DNA of 64,000 nucleotides from Streptomyces justiciae (GTDB lineage: Bacteria; Actinomycetota; Actinomycetes; Streptomycetales; Streptomycetaceae): NCBI RefSeq assembly GCF_015163075.1, contig NZ_JADDXU010000011.1:62001-126000 (forward strand), read 5' to 3'. Below are positions 1 through 7,998 of the stretch, one piece after another. The translations under genes and the position numbers were made by a program. Numbering within the stretch: position 1 is the stretch's first letter; each line of letters begins with the position of its first letter. Below the pieces are notes generated by a model. That model saw nothing but the letters and a program-made list of their open reading frames with translations. It was not told the origin of the DNA and searched no databases.

Positions 1-123
1 GGTCGGTGCGGGCGAGGGTGGCCTGCGGATCGCGGGTGCCGATGACCACCTCATGACCGAGGGACGCGAGCTTGGCGGCGATCGTACGGCCGACGATGCC
101 GGTGCCGAGAACGGCGTAACGCA
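1..123 (-). CDS. NAD(P)-binding oxidoreductase, F420/NADP-reductase-like (5' part only)
   Basis: Only the first 41 residues are inside the window; the gene continues past base 1. They begin MRYAVLGTGIVGRTIAAKLA and carry the GxGxxG dinucleotide-binding loop of a Rossmann fold, then HEVVIGTRDP, the pattern seen in NADP reductases that act on F420 and in related NAD(P)-binding proteins. An NAD(P)-dependent redox role is inferred; the substrate cannot be told from this fragment. The ATG at 121-123 opens directly on the first beta strand, which supports the start. Confidence 0.7.
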
Positions 124-237
124 TGAGGATCGGTCCTTCCGCGACGTGGCGGGACGACGATGGTGCGTCCAGCTCCCCGGCATGAACCTAGACCGGGGCG
201 TCGGGTATTCCAATCCGCCGGGCGAGTCACTCCGCCG

Positions 238-483
238 TCATGCCGCCAGTGTCTTGTCCTCGTGCGTGGCGCTCTTGGTGTGCGCGCAGTACCGCCGCAG
301 CAGCGCGTCCGCCGCGGCCAGGGCCTCGTCGGGGGTGCGGGCGCCGGTCAGCACGCAGAGGGTGTACGTGGCGTCCTCCAGCGCACGGCCGCACCGCCTG
401 CCGCCCGACGCGTCGTACTCGATGCGGGCCTCGGCGAACCGTGCCAGCGCGGTACGCAGTTCTCTCTCAGCCGGAAGAATCAT
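238..483 (-). CDS. DUF5133 small protein
   Basis: An 81-residue acidic protein opening MILPAERELRTALARF and carrying a central DATYTLCVLTGARTPDEAL stretch, the pattern of the streptomycete DUF5133 family, whose function is unknown. It has no signal peptide or membrane segment and should be cytoplasmic and helical. The ATG at 481-483 is preceded by an AGGGGA-like ribosome-binding site. It is on the same strand as the P450 upstream, about 100 bases after that gene's stop, so co-transcription is possible but not shown. Confidence 0.7.
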   Translation of the reverse strand: MILPAERELRTALARFAEARIEYDASGGRRCGRALEDATYTLCVLTGARTPDEALAAADALLRRYCAHTKSATHEDKTLAA

Positions 484-584
484 CACGAGTCCCCTGTTCG
501 CCGGATGCCCTCTGACACCGCCGCTCGGCACCCAGTGCCGCCCGACAGACCCCGAGTGCCCCGCCGTGAAGATTCCACGCCTGA

Positions 585-1778
585 TCAGGCGGGCCGGACG
601 CGCAGCGGCAGGGACGTCCATGAGCGCAGGGTGTTGTTGGGGTGACGCTGCGGCGGGCCGGCGAGTTCGAGGTGGTCGACGCGGCGGGCCAGGGCGGTCA
701 GCAGTGCCTCGGCCTCCAGGCGGGCCACGTGCTGGCCGACGCACTGATGGATGCCCATGCCGAAGCCGACGTGGCCGGACGGGTCGCGGGTGAGGTCGAA
801 GCGGTCGGGGTCGCGGTTGGCCGCGCCGAGGAACATGAGGATCTTCGTGCCTTCGGGGACGACGGTGCCGGCCATGGTGATGTCGGCGGTGGCGGTGCGG
901 AAGAAGGTCTGCACCGGTGACTGCCAGCGCACCGCCTCGTCGAAGGCGACGCGCACCGACTCCGGGCGGTCGCGCAGCCGTTGCCACTCCACGGGGTGGG
1001 TGGCGAGGGCGTACAGGCAGGCTGCCAGGCCGTGCACGGTGGTGTCGACCCCGGCGGTGAGCAGGGAGCGCACCACCAACGGCGCCTGCTCATACGTCAG
1101 TTCGCCGCGGTCGGCGGCCGCCCAGATGCGTGCGCCGAAGCCGTCCTCGCCGAGCGCCTCCCGCGCGCACTGGGCGTTCACCCACGCCGACAGCCCGGCC
1201 ACCCGGTCCGCGTCGGCGGCGACCAGGTCGTTGCGCGGGCCGAAGGAGTTGAAGGCCATGTTGCCGTACGGCAGCAGGTTCTCGCGCCCGCCGGGACCGA
1301 GGCCCACCGCGTCCGGGAAGGCCCGCAGCGGGAAGGCCTCCGCCAGCGCCGAGAAGCCGTCGAACTCCCGCCCGCCGTCGAGGACTTGGTCGACCAGCGC
1401 CTCGGCCAGCGCATACCAGCTCGCGCGCAGGCGGTGCAGCGCGGGCGGAGCGAGGATCTCGCGCAGCACCCGGCGCGGGGCGTCGTGCAGCGGCGGATCG
1501 GCCTCCAGCAGCAGGCTCGGCGGCCGCCATGTCTCCTCGTACCGGAAGTTGGCCAGGCCCACCCCCGAACCCGACTCGAAGTGCTGCCAGTTGACCAGGG
1601 CCGCGTGCACCTGCTCGTAGCGGGCCAGCGCACGGACGTCGTAGCGGGAGAGGTACACGACCGGACCGGCTTCGCGCAGGGCCTGGTGCAGCGGTTCGGG
1701 GTCGAGGAGTACGTCGTGGGCGAACGGGTCGGCGTCACTGACGGGCGGCACGAGGGCACGCTCCAGTGCCTCGGTCAT
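585..1778 (-). CDS. Cytochrome P450, paired with an adjacent reductase
   Basis: A full-length bacterial P450 of 397 residues. The I-helix oxygen-activation motif AGVDTT is at 242-247, the ExxR pair is Glu281/Arg284, and the heme loop FGMGIHQCVG places the thiolate at Cys346. The ATG follows an AGGAG site. The reductase gene lies 32 bases upstream on the same strand, so the two are probably one transcript and one redox system. The sequence around residues 140-160 and the reductase pairing recall P450s acting on small aromatic acids such as CYP199 4-methoxybenzoate demethylases, but that substrate is only an inference. No membrane anchor is present. Confidence 0.93.
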   Translation of the reverse strand: MTEALERALVPPVSDADPFAHDVLLDPEPLHQALREAGPVVYLSRYDVRALARYEQVHAALVNWQHFESGSGVGLANFRYEETWRPPSLLLEADPPLHDAPRRVLREILAPPALHRLRASWYALAEALVDQVLDGGREFDGFSALAEAFPLRAFPDAVGLGPGGRENLLPYGNMAFNSFGPRNDLVAADADRVAGLSAWVNAQCAREALGEDGFGARIWAAADRGELTYEQAPLVVRSLLTAGVDTTVHGLAACLYALATHPVEWQRLRDRPESVRVAFDEAVRWQSPVQTFFRTATADITMAGTVVPEGTKILMFLGAANRDPDRFDLTRDPSGHVGFGMGIHQCVGQHVARLEAEALLTALARRVDHLELAGPPQRHPNNTLRSWTSLPLRVRPA

Positions 1779-1810
1779 GGCGGCTCCTGGGTGGGTGGGT
1801 CGGAGGGGGC

Positions 1811-2797
1811 TCAGAGGTCGAGGACGAGGCGGTCGTCGCGGGAGCGGGACACGCAGGGGAACATGCAGTCGTCCGCGGCCCGTTCGTGGTCGGTGAGGAT
1901 CGAGTCCCGGTGATCGGGCCGGCCCGCCAGCACCGGGGTCAGGCAGGTGCCGCAGGTGCCCTGCTCGCAGGAGGACAGCACGTCCGCTCCGGCGCGGCGC
2001 GCCGCCTCCAGCACGGAGACCTCCGGGGTGACGGTGACGGTGCGTCCCGTGCGGCGCAGTTCGACCTCGAAGGGCGTGTTCCGTACGGGCGCGGTCCGCG
2101 GGGCGGCGGTGAAGCGCTCGGTGCGCAGGGCGTACGGCGGCCAGTGGGCGCAGGCCGCTTCCACGGCGGTGAGCAGCGGGGCGGGGCCGCAGCAGTAGAC
2201 CTTGGTGTCGGGGCGCGGCTCACCCAGCCAGGCCGTCAGGTCCAGCAGCCCCCGTTCGTCCTGGGGTACGAGGTGGACCCGGTCGCCGTGGCCGCCGGTC
2301 AGTTCCTCGCGGAACGCCATCGACGAGCGCGTGCGTCCGCCGTACAGCAACTGCCAGTTGGCGCCCAGCAGTTCGGCCTGGTGGACCATGGGCAGCAGCG
2401 GGGTGATGCCGATGCCGCCCGCGATGAACAGGTACGTGTGCGACGGGACGAGGGGGAAGTGGTTGCGGGGGCCGCCGACGCCGACGCGGTCCCCCGGCCT
2501 CAACTCGTCGTGGACGTACGCCGATCCGCCGCGCCCCGCGGGCTCCCGCAGGACGGCGATGCGGTAGGTGTGGGCGTCCCAGCGGTCGCCGCACAGCGAG
2601 TACTGCCGGGTCGTCCCGTCCGGCAGGATCAGGTCGATGTGGGAGCCGGGGGTCCAGTCCGGCAGCCGGGCGCGGTCCGGGTGGGCGAGGGTGAGGGACA
2701 CGACGCCCTCGGCGACGTCCTCCTTGCCGGCGACCGTCAGGGTCGCCGCGTTCGCCGCGCTTCTCGGCACCGGCCGTTCGACACTCTTCGCGACCAC
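1811..2797 (-). CDS. Phthalate-dioxygenase-reductase-type oxidoreductase (flavin, NAD, 2Fe-2S)
   Basis: A 328-residue electron-transfer protein. The flavin-binding RQYS motif is at 64-67, the NAD-binding GGIGITP is at 127-133, and a C-terminal plant-type 2Fe-2S domain has Cys277, Cys282, Cys285 (Cx4Cx2C) and Cys315. This order, with ferredoxin last, is that of vanillate demethylase reductase and phthalate dioxygenase reductase. Here the neighbour is a P450 rather than a Rieske oxygenase, so it probably passes NAD(P)H electrons to that P450. The GTG start has GGGAGG seven bases upstream. A 73-base gap separates it from the IclR gene. Confidence 0.9.
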   Translation of the reverse strand: MVAKSVERPVPRSAANAATLTVAGKEDVAEGVVSLTLAHPDRARLPDWTPGSHIDLILPDGTTRQYSLCGDRWDAHTYRIAVLREPAGRGGSAYVHDELRPGDRVGVGGPRNHFPLVPSHTYLFIAGGIGITPLLPMVHQAELLGANWQLLYGGRTRSSMAFREELTGGHGDRVHLVPQDERGLLDLTAWLGEPRPDTKVYCCGPAPLLTAVEAACAHWPPYALRTERFTAAPRTAPVRNTPFEVELRRTGRTVTVTPEVSVLEAARRAGADVLSSCEQGTCGTCLTPVLAGRPDHRDSILTDHERAADDCMFPCVSRSRDDRLVLDL

Positions 2798-2864
2798 GTC
2801 GTCGCCTCCCGTCTCTGGCTTGCCAGGCAGGATGCGGGGCGTGGACCCGCCGTCGCGACGGCAT

Positions 2865-2879
2865 TCTCAATCAGTGAGA
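2865..2879. promoter_or_regulatory. Inverted repeat upstream of the reductase-P450 pair, possible IclR operator
   Basis: TCTCA-ATCAG-TGAGA is a perfect 5-bp-arm inverted repeat. It overlaps the stop codon of the IclR gene and lies about 70 bases upstream of the reductase start. The position suits an operator for the adjacent IclR protein. The arms are short, so it may be chance. Confidence 0.3.
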
Positions 2880-3689
2880 GACGAACTTCCTTCCGAGACA
2901 TACGGCTTCGGCATCGCCGGCGCGTTGCCGCGGCCGGCCGGCGTCAGGGGCGCCCAGCGCGCGGGAGAGGCCGCGGGCCGCCGTGCGCACCACCGGCACC
3001 ACCGACGTAGCCCCGGGCTCGTTCGGGACGATCACCGCGAGCGCGGCCACCACCTCACCGCTCGCGTCCCGCACCGGCGCGGCGGCGGCCAGAGCGTCCG
3101 GGTGGACGTATCCGGGGCAGTACGCGAACCCCTGCCGGCGCACCTCGGCCAGCACCGCCCGCAGCCGTGCGGCCGTCGCGGGGGTGTCCGGGGTGTAGCG
3201 GCGCAGGGGTTCGTCGAGCACGCGCCGGCGCAGTTCGGCGGGGCCGTGGGCGAGGAGGACCAGTCCGCTGGAGGAGACGTGCAGCGGCAACCGGCCCGCG
3301 ATGCGCGTGTAGTTGATCACCGCGCCCGGCGCCGACAACCGTTCCAGGAACAGCACCTCGTCGCCGTCCAGCACGCCGAGCTGCACATGGTGGCCGACGA
3401 CGTCGTGCACGCCCTCCATGAACGGCATCGCGGCGTTGCGCAGCGACAGGGAGGGCGAGGCGCGGGTGGCCAGCTCCCACAGCCGCATCCCGACCCGGAC
3501 CCGGCGGTCGGCGTCCCGGGTCAGGAAGCCGTACGAGACCAGCTCGGCCACCAGTCGCGACGCGGTCGCCACATGCAATCCCGTGCGCCGGGAGATGTCC
3601 GAGACGGTCAGGGCGGGCTCCTCCGGCGTGAACGCCTCGAAGATCCGCACGGCCCTCGCCAGCACCGACTCGCCGTTCCGTGTCCTCAC
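2871..3689 (-). CDS. IclR-family transcriptional regulator
   Basis: A 272-residue protein with the IclR layout: an N-terminal winged helix-turn-helix (about residues 5-65, including TVSDISRRTGLHVATASRLV) followed by an effector-binding domain (about 80-250) with the family's APGAVINYTRIAGRLPLHVSS-like segment. IclR proteins commonly control adjacent aromatic or sugar-acid catabolic genes. Here it is encoded just upstream of, and on the same strand as, the reductase-P450 pair and is the likely local regulator. The start is GTG at 3687-3689. The C-terminal tail of about 20 basic residues is less conserved-looking. Confidence 0.9.
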   Translation of the reverse strand: MRTRNGESVLARAVRIFEAFTPEEPALTVSDISRRTGLHVATASRLVAELVSYGFLTRDADRRVRVGMRLWELATRASPSLSLRNAAMPFMEGVHDVVGHHVQLGVLDGDEVLFLERLSAPGAVINYTRIAGRLPLHVSSSGLVLLAHGPAELRRRVLDEPLRRYTPDTPATAARLRAVLAEVRRQGFAYCPGYVHPDALAAAAPVRDASGEVVAALAVIVPNEPGATSVVPVVRTAARGLSRALGAPDAGRPRQRAGDAEAVCLGRKFVSH

Positions 3690-3778
3690 CCGGCCATCAT
3701 CGAAGCGTTCTCCGGTACGTCAAGTCCTCGGCCGGGGCGACGTGCCACCCGGCCTCGGGGCCTGGATATTCTCTGCTG

Positions 3779-4759
3779 ATGTCGAACAAGTCAGTGGCGG
3801 CGGGTGTCACGCTCGCCGGTGTGATGGCGCACTGCGGCGGAAGCCCGGCCGGTGCCGTGCGGTTTCTGGTGGGCGCGATCGCCTCGGCGCCGGACGCCCC
3901 GGAGCCGTACGCGGCCCTCGCCGAGCTGTGGCGGGACCGGCGCTCGGAGCTGGAAGAGGACCTCCGGCGGGACGCCTCCCTGGGCGCTGTCGTGGCGCAG
4001 GCGTACTTCTTCTTCCTCGACGGGGAGATGGACGACGCGGTGATGGCCCTCGGCTCGGCCACCGGCGCGCGGCCCGACGTGGCGTGGGGCGCCGCCCCGT
4101 GGTTCGGCGATGCCCGGCTGCTCGGTGCGGTGCGTGCCGAGGCGATGGCGGAGGCGTGTCTGCGGACGTTGGACTACGGCCACGACCTGGACTCCGACGC
4201 CATGCGTGAGCGGTTCACCCCCTGGTTCCGGGCCATCGACGTCGTCTCCGAGCGCAGTCCCGTACCGGAGTCCCTGGCCTCCATGGCGCGACTGCCGCGG
4301 GCCTGCGGCCGCTACGACCTGGCCTTCGCCGTGTGCGACCGCGCCGTCGAACCCGCCATGTGGACCGAGGTCGCGCGAGCGGCCACCTGGCGGGTGATGG
4401 GCCGGCTGGACCAGGCCGCGACCGCCTTCGAACGGGCCCTGGCCCTGGAGCCCGACAACTGGTCGGTCCATCTCGACCTCGCCGACGTACGTGCCGAGCA
4501 AGGCGACTTCGCCGGGGCCGCCGCACAGGCCGAGCAGGGCCTGGCCCACGCGCCCGGCGAGGCCTCCCTCCGCGCCGCGGCCGCCGCTTATCGCACACGC
4601 TCGTCCGGCTCGTCCGACGATCTCCGGGCGCTGATCGCTGTGGCGCCGCAGGTCCCGAACCCCGGCTACCGCAACCTGCTGATCGACTACGCGTGCGCGA
4701 CGGAGGGACTGCCTCGCGAGCTGGTGGCAGAGGCGCGGCGGACTACGCGCCAGGCCTGA
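3779..4759 (+). CDS. Tetratricopeptide-repeat-like protein
   Basis: A 326-residue soluble helical protein with alternating small and large helices. The clearest TPR units are about residues 200-275, with the sequence ATWRVMGRLDQAATAFERAL ALEPDNWSVHLDLADV and then GDFAGAAAQAEQGLAHAPGEA, matching the TPR consensus of Ala and Gly near positions 8 and 20 and Pro at 32. TPR proteins act as scaffolds for protein contacts; no enzyme domain is seen. The ATG at 3779 is chosen because the upstream extension (from 3680) overlaps the divergent IclR promoter and looks non-coding. It stands alone on the plus strand. Confidence 0.75.
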   Translation: MSNKSVAAGVTLAGVMAHCGGSPAGAVRFLVGAIASAPDAPEPYAALAELWRDRRSELEEDLRRDASLGAVVAQAYFFFLDGEMDDAVMALGSATGARPDVAWGAAPWFGDARLLGAVRAEAMAEACLRTLDYGHDLDSDAMRERFTPWFRAIDVVSERSPVPESLASMARLPRACGRYDLAFAVCDRAVEPAMWTEVARAATWRVMGRLDQAATAFERALALEPDNWSVHLDLADVRAEQGDFAGAAAQAEQGLAHAPGEASLRAAAAAYRTRSSGSSDDLRALIAVAPQVPNPGYRNLLIDYACATEGLPRELVAEARRTTRQA

Positions 4760-4791
4760 TCACCGGACCGCGCAACGGCCCGTCCGACGCC

Positions 4792-5493
4792 CTATGCCGG
4801 GATCATGACGGTGAGCCACTGTGCCTCGCGGGGGCGGTAGCCGTGACGTTCCATCAGGCCCGCCACGATCGCCGGGACATGGCCGGCGCCGTAGACGACG
4901 GCCACCCTGATCGGCTCGTCGGCGCGCTCGGCGTAGATCTCGCCGAGCGCGGCGAGCAGCCGTTCGTCACGCCGGTCGCACATGGCGTGCTCGACGGGAT
5001 CGTCGGCCAGCCATTCCGCCCGCAGCGTGGCCGGCAGATCGTCGACCGCCAGGTCCTCGTCGAGGAAGGCACGCGGACCGCGCAGCGCGAACACCAGGCC
5101 CATCACGGGAGCCCCGATCAGCAGGAGCAGATACATCCACCGCGGCAGGGTCTTCAGGTCCGCGATCGCCTCCGCCGCGGTCACGTCCGGGTTGATCACC
5201 GGTACGGAGTCCGGGATCAGCACGTCATCGCGCTGCTCCTGCAGGCCGTTGCGCCGGCGTCGCGGGGCGAACCGGTAGGCGAGGGTGAGGGCGCTGACTC
5301 CGGCCGACTTCCCTCTGATGCCCTCCAGCACGATGAGGTCGCACTCCTTGAGCCTGCTGCGCACCTGGGAGTAGAAGGTCGGCGAGGCGACGTGCAGCAT
5401 CGGGAAGATCACGAACTCGAGCGGTTTGTCCCGCCGCCGCATGGTGATCACCGCGGATCTGACGGCATACCCGGTCACTTCGATGATCTGCAT
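4792..5493 (-). CDS. TraB/PrgY-like protein with one membrane segment
   Basis: Starting at MQIIEVTGYA, the protein has 233 residues. The N-terminal part reads IFPMLHVASPTFYSQVRSRL followed by DLIVLEG, and the C-terminal part reads VVYGAGHVPAIVAGL. These match the two diagnostic blocks of the TraB/PrgY/GumN family: an early His and an acidic residue, then GAGHVxGI. A hydrophobic stretch (MYLLLLIGAPVMGLVFAL) in the middle suggests membrane association. Family members are proposed metal-dependent peptidase-like proteins that act on signalling peptides; the function here is not known. The longer reading from 5637 is rejected because its extra 48 residues are low complexity. Confidence 0.68.
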   Translation of the reverse strand: MQIIEVTGYAVRSAVITMRRRDKPLEFVIFPMLHVASPTFYSQVRSRLKECDLIVLEGIRGKSAGVSALTLAYRFAPRRRRNGLQEQRDDVLIPDSVPVINPDVTAAEAIADLKTLPRWMYLLLLIGAPVMGLVFALRGPRAFLDEDLAVDDLPATLRAEWLADDPVEHAMCDRRDERLLAALGEIYAERADEPIRVAVVYGAGHVPAIVAGLMERHGYRPREAQWLTVMIPA

Positions 5494-5647
5494 CGTCGCC
5501 CCCCGTGCACCTTGGCCGTTCCCCTGGCACCCGTACCAGGACACGAGCCCGCCCCGGGCCACGGTTCCCTCCTGCGGGCCGGTCAGCGGCGGATGAGGCC
5601 GAGGTCGGCGGCGGCCGAGCGGGGCGTCGAAGTCCACGACGGGCGTG

Positions 5648-6091
5648 TCACTCCCCTCTGAGCGGAGACTCGGCGTCCTCCGTCAACAATGCGGCGCGCT
5701 CCAGGAATTCGCAGGCGGTGTCGTAGAGCCTGATCCAGCGGTGTCCCGAGCGCGGCGTCAAGCAGCAGGCCAGCAGCCGCAGTTGGACCATCCGCGTCCT
5801 CACCGGGTCCGGCAGAGATGACGGCAGGGCGGCGAACAGCGGCAGGTCGTCCCGCTGCCGCAGCCCGGCTGCCGCGGCGGCGCACCAAGGGCCGGGCGGG
5901 CCCGCCTCGTTGCGTGTGGCGAGCAGCGCCGCGAGCACGACGCCTTCGGTCTGCGCGAGGAACGCGTCACCGTCGACGTCCCACCCGTCCAGGCGCCCAC
6001 CGATCCGTCGGGCCAGGGCCGGGTCGGTCTGCGGAAGCAGCATCAGCTCGGCCGCGAGTCGGACCGCTGCCGTGACCGGATCAGCCGTCAT
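5648..6091 (-). CDS. Hypothetical protein, 147 residues
   Basis: I do not recognise this protein. It starts MTADPVTAAVRLAAELMLLP and is Ala- and Leu-rich, predicted helical and soluble. It contains a run of Arg and Cys (MVQLRLLACCLTPRSGHRW). The ATG at 6089-6091 follows a strong GGGGGAGG site six bases away, which is the main evidence that it is real. It lies upstream of, and on the same strand as, the TraB-like gene with a 154-base gap. Confidence 0.55.
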   Translation of the reverse strand: MTADPVTAAVRLAAELMLLPQTDPALARRIGGRLDGWDVDGDAFLAQTEGVVLAALLATRNEAGPPGPWCAAAAAGLRQRDDLPLFAALPSSLPDPVRTRMVQLRLLACCLTPRSGHRWIRLYDTACEFLERAALLTEDAESPLRGE

Positions 6092-6184
6092 CTGAGGCCT
6101 CCCCCGTGGCCGGTTCGGGCAGGGCATCGTCCATTCTGCGCCCGCCCGGGGAATCGGTACGGCGCCCGACGGGAGGCGGACCGG

Positions 6185-7426
6185 TCAGCGGCTGCTGCCG
6201 CTCGCGGTGGCGACCACGGCGGGCAGGACGGCGAGGGCGAGGACGCCGCCGGTGAGGGCGAGGACCGGGTAGCCCGCGGCGGCCACGACGAGGCCGGAGC
6301 CCAGGCCTCCGGTGGCGCCGGCGATGGCGATGGAGACGTCGACCAGGCCCTGGGTCCTGGCGCGGGTGGCCAGTGGCACCGCGTCGGTGATCATCGCGGT
6401 GCCGGAGACGAGGCCGAGGTTCCATCCCAGTCCGAGCAGGGCGAGGGCCAGGGCGAGCAGGGCGACGGAGTCGCCGGGCGCGGCGGCGGCCGTGACACCG
6501 GCGGCGAGGAGGGTGAGTCCGGCGGCGACGGCGACGACGGTCGGGCCGTACCGGTCGACGAGCCAGCCGGTCAGGGGTGAGGGCAGATACATGGCGCCGA
6601 CGTGGATGCCGATGACGAGGCCGGAGGCGGCGGTGCCGTGGCCGTGGTCGTGCAGGTGCACGGGGGTCATCGTCATGATCGCGACCATGACGAGCTGGGT
6701 GAGGATCATCGTCAGTGCGCCGGGTATCAGCCCCGGCCGTCGCGTCGTCGTCGCGGCCGGGTGCGTCGGCTGTCGCAGGTCGAGGCCGCGGGCGAGCAGG
6801 AGGGGGTCGGGGCGCAGCCAGACGGCGAGGACGAGGGCGGCCAGCGCGTAGGCGGTGCCGGAGAGCAGGAACGGTCCGGCCAGGGTGGGAAGGCCGAGGC
6901 TGTCGGCGAGGCGGCCGGTGGGGGCGGCGAGGTTGGGTCCGACGACGCCGCCGAGGGTGGTGGCGACCAGGACCGTGGAGACGGCCCGCGCGCGGTGCGC
7001 GGGGGCCGCGAGGTCGGCTCCGGCGTACCTCGCCTGGAGGTTGGTGGCCGTGCCGGCGCCGTAGACGAACAGGGCGATGAACAGCAGGACGGGGCTGTCG
7101 GCGACGGCGGCGGCGATGACGCCCGCGCTGCCGACGGCCCCCGTCAGGTATCCGATGGCCAGTCCCGGTCTGCGGTCCCTGGCCTGGGAGATACGGCCCA
7201 CCGCGACCGCCGCGAGCGCGGAACCCGCCGTGAACAGGGCGCTGGGCACGCCGGCGAGGTCGGTGGAGCCGAGCATGTCCTGCGCGAGCAGGGCGCCGAC
7301 GGTGATACCGGCCGCGAGCCCCGCCCCGCTGAGGATCTGGCTGCCGACCAGGACGGCGAGGACGCGGCGTTGTGCCTCGGGCCGCGGCGATATCGCGGCG
7401 GCGGTGTCCGGGGCGGTGTTGGTCAC
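6185..7426 (-). CDS. MFS transporter (12-helix efflux type)
   Basis: A 413-residue polytopic membrane protein with about twelve hydrophobic segments and the loop-2/3 signature region VGRISQARDRRPGLAIGY of the major facilitator superfamily. It is most like the drug/small-molecule exporters. It starts with GTG at 7424-7426 behind a GGAGA site. It is the last gene of a four-gene minus-strand cluster (alcohol dehydrogenase, amine oxidase, DinB-like protein, this), with 41 bases to the preceding gene, and may export a substrate or product of those enzymes. The substrate is unknown. Confidence 0.9.
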   Translation of the reverse strand: MTNTAPDTAAAISPRPEAQRRVLAVLVGSQILSGAGLAAGITVGALLAQDMLGSTDLAGVPSALFTAGSALAAVAVGRISQARDRRPGLAIGYLTGAVGSAGVIAAAVADSPVLLFIALFVYGAGTATNLQARYAGADLAAPAHRARAVSTVLVATTLGGVVGPNLAAPTGRLADSLGLPTLAGPFLLSGTAYALAALVLAVWLRPDPLLLARGLDLRQPTHPAATTTRRPGLIPGALTMILTQLVMVAIMTMTPVHLHDHGHGTAASGLVIGIHVGAMYLPSPLTGWLVDRYGPTVVAVAAGLTLLAAGVTAAAAPGDSVALLALALALLGLGWNLGLVSGTAMITDAVPLATRARTQGLVDVSIAIAGATGGLGSGLVVAAAGYPVLALTGGVLALAVLPAVVATASGSSR

Positions 7427-7467
7427 GGGTGGATGTCTCCTTGGCCTTCTGGACGTCTGACGACGAA

Positions 7468-7998
7468 CTACAGGATGTCTATGCAGAGATAGCCGTCGAT
7501 CCGGCGCAGGTGCTCGCTGTCGGGGTCGGGCGGCAGCGGGTGGCCGAGGTCGGCCGCGCGGACCTCACCGATCCACTGGTCGTGCTGGTACTCGTGGTTG
7601 ATGAGCGTGGTGAGCAAGTGGGTGGCGACGACGGTGAGTTGGGCGGGTGCGCCGACACGGCCGGCGGCGATGTCGCCGATGCGGGCGTGCACGCGCTCCG
7701 CGACGGTGTCCCGGAACTCGGCGAGGCGTTTGACGGTGGGCAGCGTTCCCCGGAACTTCTCTGGGTTGGCCGAGTCCATGAGGGCGTCCAGTTCCGGGTC
7801 CGGGCTGGGCTCGGCCGCGGTCAGGTTGCGGATCATGAAGTGGGCGACATGGGCCTGGTGGCCGAGGTGCCAGCCGATGGCGCTGGAGTCCTGGTGCGGG
7901 CGCCAGGTCACCTCGTCCGGGGTGAGGTCCTTCCAGAGGTCGTCGGTGTAGGCGCGGGCACGGTCGTACTCGCGGAGCAACGCGTCTATCCGGAGCAT
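7468..7998 (-). CDS. DinB-superfamily protein
   Basis: A 176-residue four-helix-bundle-type protein. The metal-binding His positions expected in DinB/MDMPI folds are visible: AIGWHLGHQAHVAHFM near residue 50 and INHEYQHDQW near residue 140. Actinobacterial members include mycothiol-dependent isomerases and S-transferases as well as proteins of unknown role. Which applies here cannot be read from sequence. The ATG at 7996-7998 overlaps the 3' end of the amine oxidase gene by 13 bases, implying translational coupling, and the gene ends 41 bases before the MFS transporter. Confidence 0.8.
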   Translation of the reverse strand: MLRIDALLREYDRARAYTDDLWKDLTPDEVTWRPHQDSSAIGWHLGHQAHVAHFMIRNLTAAEPSPDPELDALMDSANPEKFRGTLPTVKRLAEFRDTVAERVHARIGDIAAGRVGAPAQLTVVATHLLTTLINHEYQHDQWIGEVRAADLGHPLPPDPDSEHLRRIDGYLCIDIL

